34,833 bases of DNA from Weissella kandleri. GTDB taxonomy: Bacteria > Bacillota > Bacilli > Lactobacillales > Lactobacillaceae. Position numbers and translations under genes: made by a program. Each line of letters begins with the position of its first letter. Within the stretch, counting starts at the first letter, position 1. This document shows positions 8,011 to 14,903 of this stretch, piece by piece. The stretch spans positions 4,876-39,708 of the forward strand of contig NZ_JQBP01000008.1 in the NCBI RefSeq assembly GCF_001438705.1, written 5' to 3'. A model generated the notes under the pieces. The model was given only the letters and a program-made list of their open reading frames with translations, was not told where the DNA came from and did no database searches.

Positions 8011-9194
8011 TTGATTGGTTTAAGCATACGTATTTAGGCCATTGTTTCCATAAAATTCGAAAAGCGATGTCCACGCGCACGAAGTTGACGATTTTAACCG
8101 CCGTTGGATTTACCTTGGTCTTTATTAGTGTTGGCACGTTTATTGATCGACAATTTCGTGATGTGCTCTATAGTAATCCGGCGGCACGTGTGAAGCAGCC
8201 CTTTAGTCAAAATCAAGAAAACATGGTCCCGGATTCTAATCTTGTTGACTATTCCTATTTAAGACGCCAAAAAATCCAGCTGCCTAATCAAGATCAAATT
8301 TATATTAAATACTATGAAGAAGGCTGGTATATGTTTTATCGGCATGATCAACTCGTCTCATATCAAAATGTTAGTATCGAACATGATGTTGTGGAACGCT
8401 TTTCTAATCGGTTAGTCATTATCTTTATGACGACGGAAGCTATTTTGCTCTTTATGGCTTTGATTTTATCGCAGGCTAGTATGATTCCGATTACTCGGGC
8501 TTTAAAGCAACAGCGGACCTTTGTCGCCGATGCAGCTCATGAATTTAAAACGCCGATGACAGTGATTCAAAATAAATTGGAAACAATGTTGGAACACCCC
8601 AATGATTCCGTATTGGATCAAGTCGAAAATGTGGCCAATTCTTTAACGGAAGTTCGCCATTTAAATAAATTAATCGCGGATATGTTGAAATTAGCTCAAT
8701 CTGATGCGGAAGTCGTAATGTTTGAATTTAAAGAGTTTGATTTGATTCAAGTTATTCGCGAAGTCAGTGAAATAATTGAATTAAAAATGGCTGAAAATCA
8801 ACAAAGGTTAGTCCTGGATTTGCCTAAACAGTTAATTTTAGACGGTGATGAGCAGCGCTTGCGTCAACTAGTTTTAAATTTAGTTGATAATGCCCAAAAG
8901 TATGCTGGAGCTGGAGCAACGATTACTGTGAAGTTGACATCCAACCGAAATACTGTGCACTTGAAAGTTATGGATACCGGTGAAGGTATCTCAGATGATG
9001 ATAAACGGCATCTATTTGATCGATTTTACCGTATTGATAAATCACGATCACGGGCTAGTGGTGGGCATGGGTTAGGCTTATCAATTGTTAAATGGATCGT
9101 TGAAGGTCATGGGGGGCACATTGATGTTGTTGATACGCTTCCACATGGAACGACCTTTGATGTGGTGCTACCTTTACATCATAAAAAATCATAA
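8007..9194 (+). CDS. ciaH: Sensor histidine kinase, CiaH-like
   Basis: This 395-residue membrane kinase has two transmembrane segments (about residues 27-46 and 135-156) flanking an extracytoplasmic loop of roughly 90 residues. The HisKA block FVADAAHEFKTPMTVI places the phospho-accepting His at 178. The catalytic domain shows the N box NLVDNAQKYA (Asn295), G1 DTGEGIS, the F box FDRFYR and G2 GGHGLGLSI. There is no HAMP domain between TM2 and the H box, or it is very reduced. The start overlaps the regulator stop codon (ATGA), so the pair is coupled. The sensed signal is unknown. Confidence 0.88.
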   Translation: MIDWFKHTYLGHCFHKIRKAMSTRTKLTILTAVGFTLVFISVGTFIDRQFRDVLYSNPAARVKQPFSQNQENMVPDSNLVDYSYLRRQKIQLPNQDQIYIKYYEEGWYMFYRHDQLVSYQNVSIEHDVVERFSNRLVIIFMTTEAILLFMALILSQASMIPITRALKQQRTFVADAAHEFKTPMTVIQNKLETMLEHPNDSVLDQVENVANSLTEVRHLNKLIADMLKLAQSDAEVVMFEFKEFDLIQVIREVSEIIELKMAENQQRLVLDLPKQLILDGDEQRLRQLVLNLVDNAQKYAGAGATITVKLTSNRNTVHLKVMDTGEGISDDDKRHLFDRFYRIDKSRSRASGGHGLGLSIVKWIVEGHGGHIDVVDTLPHGTTFDVVLPLHHKKS

Positions 9195-9202
9195 GAATTT
9201 CA

Positions 9203-9231
9203 TGGACTTTCATTTAAAGCATGACTATAAT
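9203..9231 (+). promoter_or_regulatory. Promoter for the small membrane protein gene
   Basis: TGGACT (9203-9208), 17 bp, and a perfect TATAAT (9226-9231) lie right after the kinase stop codon and about 60 bases before the next start. This separates the downstream gene from the two-component operon. Confidence 0.62.
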
Positions 9232-9290
9232 AGGGGCACCAAAAAGATTAAATTAAATAAATTAGGGCATGAAGAAAAGGAGGAATCATT

Positions 9291-9596
9291 ATGAATCGAT
9301 TCGGACAGAGATTTGCTTGGTTTATCGGTATTATTGTATTAGTTGGCTTTTTATCACCAAGAACTTTAGGAGTGACATTTAAATTAATTGGTAGTTTAGT
9401 GCTGTTAGGAATTTTAATTGTAGTGGCGCTCGGCGCTTACTGGCGTGCGCGTTGGAAAAAAGCAATGGACCAGTTTGATGAGGCGACTGGTGGAGATTAT
9501 CAACAGCGTACATATTATTATCATGCCGGGCCTGATATTACTAAAAATAATTACGGCCACCCTGGAGTCAAAGATGTGACGCCGCCTGATAAATAG
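9291..9596 (+). CDS. Small two-TM membrane protein of unknown function
   Basis: This 101-residue protein has two closely spaced hydrophobic segments (about residues 8-22 and 29-50), then a basic patch WRARWKKAM and a polar C-terminal tail rich in Tyr, His and Pro. I do not recognise a family. The start is well supported by AAAGGAGG nine bases upstream. It has its own promoter and a terminator 20 bases after the stop, so it is monocistronic. Its place directly behind the CiaRH-like pair makes it a candidate target or partner of that system, but nothing in the sequence shows it. Confidence 0.75.
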   Translation: MNRFGQRFAWFIGIIVLVGFLSPRTLGVTFKLIGSLVLLGILIVVALGAYWRARWKKAMDQFDEATGGDYQQRTYYYHAGPDITKNNYGHPGVKDVTPPDK

Positions 9597-9616
9597 ATGC
9601 TTTTATAAATACACAC

Positions 9617-9649
9617 AAAAGAGTGAGATACTCGCTCTTTTTTATTTTT
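9617..9649 (+). terminator. Intrinsic terminator
   Basis: AAAAGAGTGAG and CTCGCTCTTTT form an 11-bp stem (one G-U pair) around the loop ATA, followed by a T-rich run. Confidence 0.88.
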
Positions 9650-9697
9650 AAGAATTTTGTTGGAAGAAGGTAGTGGGGAGGTATATGAGAGGTTAAG

Positions 9698-11836
9698 ATG
9701 CCAATATTATATGTAATAGGTTTTTTAATAATGGGCGTTGTAGGAACCAATATTTTAAAAAAATATTTACCTAAATTCCCAGAACCCTTTATTTTAATTT
9801 GTTTAGGGATTGCGATGTCTTTTACCAAGGCGTTTCAAAATTTTGAATTAGAGCCTGAATTTTTTATGTTGCTTGTGATTGCGCCATTGATGTTTGTGGA
9901 TGGGCAGCGCCAAAGCTTTGCGAAAATTCGGAGCCGCTTTAAACTAATTGTGACTTTGTCCGTGGTTTTAGCAGTCGTCACGGTGGTGATTGTCGGATCA
10001 GTGACGAATTTAATTGAAGTGGCTTGGACGTTACCATTAGCAATGGCTTTGGCAGCAATCGTGACGCCGACTGATGCGGTAGCCGTTTCATCGATGACTA
10101 GTAGTAGCCAAATGCCAGAAGGGGTCAATCAGGCTTTGGAATTGGAGTCATTATTTAATGATGCGACGGGATTAGTAATTTTAGATTTGGCACTAACCGT
10201 ATTGGGGAATCAAAGTTTATCCGTCGCTGATGGGATTGGTCGGTTTATGTTTGTAGCGGTCGGTGGAATCGCGGTGGGGTTATTCCTTGGTTGGCTGATT
10301 GTTTTATTGCGGGTCCGCCTCAGTCTCAATATTAATATTGATCATCCAGAATATTCCGTTATTCCAGTGAGTTTATTGACACCTTTTGTGGTTTATTTGG
10401 TGGCGGAGCACTTAGGAATGTCGGGGATTTTGGCAGTTGTTGCCACTGGAATTATTCACAACTGGGAGTCAAATCGTTTGCGCCTCTCAGCGACACAGGT
10501 ACAAATTTCACAACGAGTGATTTGGGACACGATTTCTAATATTTTAAATAGTGTTGTGTTTTTAATTTTAGGAATTACTTTACCAACTGTAGCACGCAGT
10601 ATTGTTAAGATGGTACCGGGTGAATTACTAGGGCTAGTCGGTTTAGCAATGATTATTTATATTAGTATGTTATTAGTCCGCTATTTTTGGGCACTTTGGG
10701 AACATGAAGGTTCAGCTGTCCAGTTACTAGGCGCTAAAGATGTGCAACAACATTATTTTTATTCAAAGATTTTTGCGATCAGTGGAATTCATGGGACTAT
10801 GACGCTCGCGATGGCTTTCTCATTACCCCAAGTGATTAACGGCCAGGCTTTCCCTTTCCGTGACCAAGTGATTTTAGTTGCTACGATGGTGATTTTAATC
10901 AGTATGTTGGTTAGCGCAATTGTGCTGCCACGTTTATTACCAGCTAAGGTTGAAAATTATAGTAGTGATGCTTTAGAAGTTGTCCGTGGTAAAATGGTCG
11001 ATTATGCCATTTTACAAATGCATGATCAAATTCCTGACCATGCAGTGCGAGAGGCCTTATCGCAACAACTTCAATCCCAAAAAGGCTGGGGTACGGTTGA
11101 TCGGGATCAATTAACGCAAGATTATCAAAATGGAATGCTAGAAATTAAAGATTTTATTAGTGATTTTATTCATAGTCCAGACGTGCTGCAGAAGTATAGT
11201 CGGTTAACTATTTTGTTGTTTGAAAAATTTGTGGACCGGATTCAGGTTGAGAAATTACCAAAACATCACCAATTTTGGTGGTTCAAGAAAATTAAACAGC
11301 GTCTCAAACATACCCGCCGTAAGATTCGCTGGGATGTACAGTTACAACGCGACCCCAAGCAACGGCAAAAAATGATGGAAATGCGTCAATTGCGCCAACA
11401 GTGGCAGGAGGTTAGTTCACATGAAGAAACGCGTCAGTTAAAGTTGCAAATGCAACAAGAAGTGACCGATTTAACCAATGAAGTGATTGATGCTAGCGAT
11501 CAAAAATTAGACCAGATGCTAAAAGAGCGACTTCAAGCCAAGCACGGTGACAATCAATATATTGATGTGATGCGACAAAATTTGGATCGTTATTTCCAAA
11601 AGATGCAACGCAATTTTAAAAGCGATGTCCAAATCAATTCAGATTTATTCATTCAAGCCTTCCAGTATGAGATGACTTATGTTCGCCAGTTGGTGCAAAA
11701 TGATATAATTCCGCAGGCTTTAGCGGCCGAATTATATGATGAAATTAATCAAGCACAATCGCTCCAAATTCAGCAACTTAATGATACGAATGTTGCAGAA
11801 AGTACACCATTGACGGTGATTGAGGCTAGCAATTGA
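9698..11836 (+). CDS. Na+/H+ (cation/proton) antiporter, CPA1 family, with long cytoplasmic tail
   Basis: The N-terminal 420 residues form about 12 membrane helices with NhaP/NHE signatures: TPTDAVAV at residues 123-130 and LESLFNDATGLV at 149-160, the latter carrying the ion-binding Asn-Asp pair. The remaining 290 residues are soluble, highly charged and Gln-rich, with heptad-like coiled-coil stretches (around residues 540-640), probably a regulatory domain. The 712-residue length fits long bacterial NhaP-type exchangers. It should extrude Na+ (or K+) for protons and contribute to pH and salt homeostasis. SD is AGAGG. Ion preference cannot be read from sequence. Confidence 0.9.
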   Translation: MPILYVIGFLIMGVVGTNILKKYLPKFPEPFILICLGIAMSFTKAFQNFELEPEFFMLLVIAPLMFVDGQRQSFAKIRSRFKLIVTLSVVLAVVTVVIVGSVTNLIEVAWTLPLAMALAAIVTPTDAVAVSSMTSSSQMPEGVNQALELESLFNDATGLVILDLALTVLGNQSLSVADGIGRFMFVAVGGIAVGLFLGWLIVLLRVRLSLNINIDHPEYSVIPVSLLTPFVVYLVAEHLGMSGILAVVATGIIHNWESNRLRLSATQVQISQRVIWDTISNILNSVVFLILGITLPTVARSIVKMVPGELLGLVGLAMIIYISMLLVRYFWALWEHEGSAVQLLGAKDVQQHYFYSKIFAISGIHGTMTLAMAFSLPQVINGQAFPFRDQVILVATMVILISMLVSAIVLPRLLPAKVENYSSDALEVVRGKMVDYAILQMHDQIPDHAVREALSQQLQSQKGWGTVDRDQLTQDYQNGMLEIKDFISDFIHSPDVLQKYSRLTILLFEKFVDRIQVEKLPKHHQFWWFKKIKQRLKHTRRKIRWDVQLQRDPKQRQKMMEMRQLRQQWQEVSSHEETRQLKLQMQQEVTDLTNEVIDASDQKLDQMLKERLQAKHGDNQYIDVMRQNLDRYFQKMQRNFKSDVQINSDLFIQAFQYEMTYVRQLVQNDIIPQALAAELYDEINQAQSLQIQQLNDTNVAESTPLTVIEASN

Positions 11837-11842
11837 CGTGTT

Positions 11843-11851
11843 TGATATACT
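11843..11851 (+). promoter_or_regulatory. Extended -10 promoter for thioredoxin
   Basis: TGATATACT has the TGn extension and a 5/6 match to TATAAT. No good -35 is found at 16-18 bp, which is acceptable for an extended -10. It lies between the antiporter stop and the trxA start. Confidence 0.45.
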
Positions 11852-11875
11852 AAGAATAAAAGCGAGGTATTAATT

Positions 11876-12187
11876 ATGGCAGTGACAGAAGTGAATGATC
11901 TTGATTTTGATGAGAAGACCAGCCAGGGGCTAGTCTTGGTTGATATGTGGGCGGCTTGGTGTGGACCATGTCGGATGCAGAGTCCAGTGATTGAGGCTGC
12001 TGCAGACCAAGTTGATGATGTTAAATTTATGAAGATGGATGTTGATGCAAATCCAAAAACATCAGAGGAGTTAGAGATTCAAGCAATTCCAACCCTTTTG
12101 ATTAAAAAGGATGGCAAAGTGGTTGACCGTTTGATTGGCTACCATCCTTTGAATTTGGTCAAACAGACGTTACAAAAGTATGTATAA
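11876..12187 (+). CDS. trxA: Thioredoxin
   Basis: This 103-residue cytoplasmic disulfide reductase has the classic active site WAAWCGPCR (Cys29, Cys32) and the cis-proline AIPTLL (Pro72). It would be reduced by thioredoxin reductase, which is not in the window. SD is GCGAGG. It follows the antiporter by 39 bases but has a plausible extended -10 promoter of its own and a terminator right after the stop. Confidence 0.95.
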   Translation: MAVTEVNDLDFDEKTSQGLVLVDMWAAWCGPCRMQSPVIEAAADQVDDVKFMKMDVDANPKTSEELEIQAIPTLLIKKDGKVVDRLIGYHPLNLVKQTLQKYV

Positions 12188-12190
12188 GAT

Positions 12191-12226
12191 AAGGTCCTAA
12201 CTATGGTAGTGGTTGGGACCTTTTTC
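12191..12226 (+). terminator. Intrinsic terminator after trxA
   Basis: AAGGTCC (12191-12197) pairs with GGGACCTT (12215-12222, with G-U pairs extending inward through CTAACTA/AGTGGTTG), followed by a T-rich tract. Confidence 0.85.
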
Positions 12227-12316
12227 TTTTGGATATTTTGCACCAATACAATCTTTATATGGAACCATTTAAAATGGGGCATGAGTGTATTTTTGGGTAA
12301 GATTTAGTTATGTTAC

Positions 12317-12345
12317 TTGTCGGATAATTTTTATTAAGGTACAAT
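12317..12345 (+). promoter_or_regulatory. Promoter for the DUF805 gene
   Basis: TTGTCG (4/6) and TACAAT (5/6) are spaced by exactly 17 bp, 44 bases before the start codon. A second TATAAT at 12367-12372 has no -35 and abuts the SD, so it is less likely. Confidence 0.6.
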
Positions 12346-12389
12346 TTTTAAATCGATGAGAATGGATATAATTTAAGGAGTATGGATTT

Positions 12390-12977
12390 ATGATAAGCAT
12401 GATACAAGCGTTTAAAAATTTTTGGCGCCACGGATTTGATTTTAAAGGGCGGGCGACCCGTGCTGAATATTGGTGGATGGCGCTTTGGGGTGTTATTTTT
12501 GGGCTAACTGGATTTTTGATCCTAGTGCTTGGTGTTTTTGGAGTTATTTTTGGGGAAGGCTTGATAATGCCACTCAATCCCTTCTATGCTAATTTACCAA
12601 TGATCATTATTATTATGTTAATTTTAGGCTTGGTGATTTTTATTCCAGGGATCGCGCTAACCGTCCGTCGTTTACGAGATGCAGGACTTAAAACGTGGGT
12701 AATTTGGGTCTTAGTGGTTTTGTATTTTGTGTTACCCAATCCTACGACGCATGCGAATGCGGGGATAACTCTGTTGATGTTTTTAGAGCGCCTAGTAGCG
12801 TTGATTATTTTTATTTGCACAGTGTTAGAAACTGATCAGTTGAAGAATTTGAAATGGGTTGGTCGTGAGGAAATGAATGTGACGGGACCAACTGAGTCTA
12901 ATCCTAGTGCCAATGAATTAACTGATACTGAAGTAAATGTTGAGATTTTGCAACCTAAAAATTATGACGAAAAATAA
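12390..12977 (+). CDS. DUF805 family membrane protein
   Basis: The protein has the two DUF805 hallmarks: FKGRATRAEYWWMALW at the N-terminus and LTVRRLRDAGLKTWV in the middle (about residues 89-103). Four hydrophobic segments are visible, roughly at residues 30-52, 70-92, 103-115 and 128-145; the C-terminal 45 residues are polar and acidic. At 195 residues it is longer than minimal DUF805 proteins because of the loop after TM1 and the acidic tail. Function of the family is unknown. The first ATG fits AAGGAG ten bases upstream better than the ATG three codons later. A decayed paralogue follows immediately. Confidence 0.85.
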   Translation: MISMIQAFKNFWRHGFDFKGRATRAEYWWMALWGVIFGLTGFLILVLGVFGVIFGEGLIMPLNPFYANLPMIIIIMLILGLVIFIPGIALTVRRLRDAGLKTWVIWVLVVLYFVLPNPTTHANAGITLLMFLERLVALIIFICTVLETDQLKNLKWVGREEMNVTGPTESNPSANELTDTEVNVEILQPKNYDEK

Positions 12978-13011
12978 CCTTGAACTAAGATGAAGATGAA
13001 TGAGGGGCTTT

Positions 13012-13175
13012 TGCCAGTTGGATTTGATTATGCCCACGGCTAAATTAAGCATTCAGCGTCTGCGTGATGCGGTTTAAAGCTAGAATGATTAGGATTATTA
13101 TTGATTTTATTTTGGTATCTGTTGCCAAGCTCATTTTCAGGTTATGGTGGATTGGAAAGGTTCACTAGGGATTAG
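13012..13175 (+). pseudogene. Decayed fragment of a second DUF805 gene
   Basis: In one frame LDLIMPTAKLSIQRLRDA is read (ending at 13071), matching the DUF805 core IALTVRRLRDAG. After a one-base frameshift the next frame reads GLKLE, a TGA at 13086-13088, then LGLLLILFWYLLPSSFSGYGG, which aligns with GLKTWVIWVLVVLYFVLPNP of the intact neighbour; the TGA sits where a Trp (TGG) would be. The N-terminal signature and the last segment are gone. The fragment is on the same strand directly behind the intact gene and looks like a degraded tandem duplicate. The rest of the gap to 13290 shows nothing. Confidence 0.75.
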
Positions 13176-13289
13176 ATTTAATGTTGATTTTGATAGGTTA
13201 ATATTAAAAACTAAGCAAATTAAAAGTTCCCCATGATAGGCTATGGAGATGCAAGCATTGATATACGTAAAACAATAATTTAGTAAAAG

Positions 13290-13329
13290 AAAACCCCAGT
13301 TAATCGATTCAATCGACTAGCTGGGGTTT
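13290..13329. terminator. Bidirectional terminator between the DUF805 region and cbpA
   Basis: A long stem (AAACCCCAGTTAATCGAT pairing with ATCGACTAGCTGGGGTTT, two G-U pairs, loop TCA) lies 12 bases beyond the minus-strand stop of cbpA and is followed on that strand by TTTTCTTTTA. Confidence 0.88.
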
Positions 13330-13340
13330 AAATTACAGCA

Positions 13341-13991
13341 CTACTTAGCTAAGAATGATTTTTCATTTAAATCTTCAATAGATTCTAAGCGGAAACCTTT
13401 TCGAGACAATAATTTAATAATTTTGGAAAGGGTGTCTTCATCAACTTGATCGGGGAGCGTGAAGACGATCCGTTGAGTTAAGTCGTTTTGATCAGGGTTT
13501 AGGGTGACAGCACTAGAAATGCTGGTGTAGCGGGCGACATATTTGGCTGCACGGACAAGACTTCCACGTTCACCATCGGTTAAGAGGGTTAACGTGTATT
13601 TACCATTATTGGTTTGCCATGAGTTGGCAAGCATTTTGAGGAGCGTGGCGTGGGTCAAAATCCCGATAAAGTTATGGTTAGCGTCAATGACGGAAATAAA
13701 TGGTAAATCCTGTAGAGAAAAGATGACGTCATAAAAAGTTGCATCTTCTTGAATGAATTTAGTACTATTGCGCATAATCGAAGTGACTGGAGTATTTAAA
13801 TCGTTATGGTCAATTTGTGCTTTGTAGATGTGCATTTTATAAACGACACCGCGAAAAAGATTGCCGGTTTTATCTAAAATTGGCAATGCACGGAAAGACG
13901 TTGTTTCAAAAATTTTAAGGGCATCAGCGATGGTGGTGTCTTCGCTGACTGTAACAAGTTCATCTTTGGGCTTAACAAGTGATTCAAGCAT
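13341..13991 (-). CDS. cbpA: CBS-pair plus ACT-like protein, CbpA type (probable c-di-AMP receptor)
   Basis: This 216-residue soluble protein has two CBS motifs (about residues 5-55 and 70-125, the latter with FISVIDANHNFIGILTHATLL) and a C-terminal ACT-like domain (about 133-210, with IVFTLPDQVDEDTLSKIIKLLSRKGFRLES). The layout and length fit Listeria CbpA and its lactobacillus relatives, which bind the second messenger c-di-AMP; the binding itself is known for the family and not visible here. It is monocistronic on the minus strand between two plus-strand units. A purine-rich SD (AGAGAAAGAGAA) precedes the ATG. Confidence 0.8.
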   Translation of the reverse strand: MLESLVKPKDELVTVSEDTTIADALKIFETTSFRALPILDKTGNLFRGVVYKMHIYKAQIDHNDLNTPVTSIMRNSTKFIQEDATFYDVIFSLQDLPFISVIDANHNFIGILTHATLLKMLANSWQTNNGKYTLTLLTDGERGSLVRAAKYVARYTSISSAVTLNPDQNDLTQRIVFTLPDQVDEDTLSKIIKLLSRKGFRLESIEDLNEKSFLAK

Positions 13992-14119
13992 AATATTCTC
14001 TTTCTCTAATATTTATCTAATAATTTTAACATGGATTCCTACTTTTTAAAAGAGTTGCTCTAGAAATAAAAGTGCATTAAAACGCGCTTTGAAAACAAAA
14101 TGGGTTTTAGTGAAAATGG

Positions 14120-14149
14120 TTGTCAAAACCTATTTATTAAGCGTAAACT
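14120..14149 (+). promoter_or_regulatory. Promoter for pth-mfd
   Basis: TTGTCA (5/6) and TAAACT (4/6) are spaced by 18 bp, about 100 bases before the pth start. It would drive the housekeeping run that begins with pth. Confidence 0.5.
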
Positions 14150-14246
14150 AATAATAAAATCATGTAGTAGAAATTAAATTTAGACAATAGGGGTGGGTTC
14201 ATATGGAACTCAGCCCCAAAACTATTTGGAAAGTAAAGGGAAAAAG

Positions 14247-14813
14247 ATGAAAATTATTGTTGGTTTAGGAAATATCGGTAAAAAATATGATCAAACTAGA
14301 CATAATATTGGATTTATGACCGTCGATGCAATGGCGGATAAATTAGGGCTGACTTTCAAGCAAGAAGCAAACCACCAAGCATTGATTGCGACGGGGTTGG
14401 TTAATAATGAGAAAGTGCTATTAGTAAAGCCCACGACTTATATGAATTTATCGGGCGAAACCGTTGGTAGCCTCGTGCGGTATTATCAATTGGATCTAGC
14501 TGATTTGTTGGTTATTCAAGATGATATGGATATGGAATTAGGGCGTCTACGGCTCCGTACGAAAGGTTCAGCTGGAGGACATAATGGAATTAAATCTATT
14601 ATTGCGCATTTGAAAACATCTGAATTTAATCGCTTGAAGTTTGGCATTGCTCACCCTAAGCATGAACAACAGGCAGTGGTTAATTTTGTTTTAGGCAAAT
14701 TTAATGCTGAAGATATGATTACCGTACAAGCTAGTTTGGATCGGGCGGTGGAAATTATGGAAGCCTTTTGCCAAGGCACATCGATGTCTGAGCTAATGAA
14801 TCAATTTAATTAA
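14247..14813 (+). CDS. pth: Peptidyl-tRNA hydrolase
   Basis: The enzyme frees tRNA from peptidyl-tRNA that drops off ribosomes. Of the frame open from 14193, only the Met at 14247 (MKIIVGLGN) gives the family N-terminus, and AAAGGG lies just upstream; the product has 188 residues, the usual length. Conserved parts are the catalytic His19 in TRHNIGF, Asn67 in TYMNLSG, the Asp pair QDDMD (92-93) and GGHNG at 110-114. The family signature GLGNPG reads GLGNIG here, a conservative-looking change at a usually proline position. mfd follows 90 bases later. Confidence 0.95.
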   Translation: MKIIVGLGNIGKKYDQTRHNIGFMTVDAMADKLGLTFKQEANHQALIATGLVNNEKVLLVKPTTYMNLSGETVGSLVRYYQLDLADLLVIQDDMDMELGRLRLRTKGSAGGHNGIKSIIAHLKTSEFNRLKFGIAHPKHEQQAVVNFVLGKFNAEDMITVQASLDRAVEIMEAFCQGTSMSELMNQFN

Positions 14814-14903
14814 AAAATTAAAATTGACTGTGATTATTGGATCGTGAGGGCCAGTTAGCTAGCATTCAGTTAACCGGGCAAAACCTTGTAATAGGAGAAA
14901 TCA

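Noticed and set aside
12367-12372. A perfect TATAAT just ahead of the DUF805 gene as the main promoter
   Set aside because: There is no -35 at a proper distance, and the start of transcription would fall inside or after the SD.
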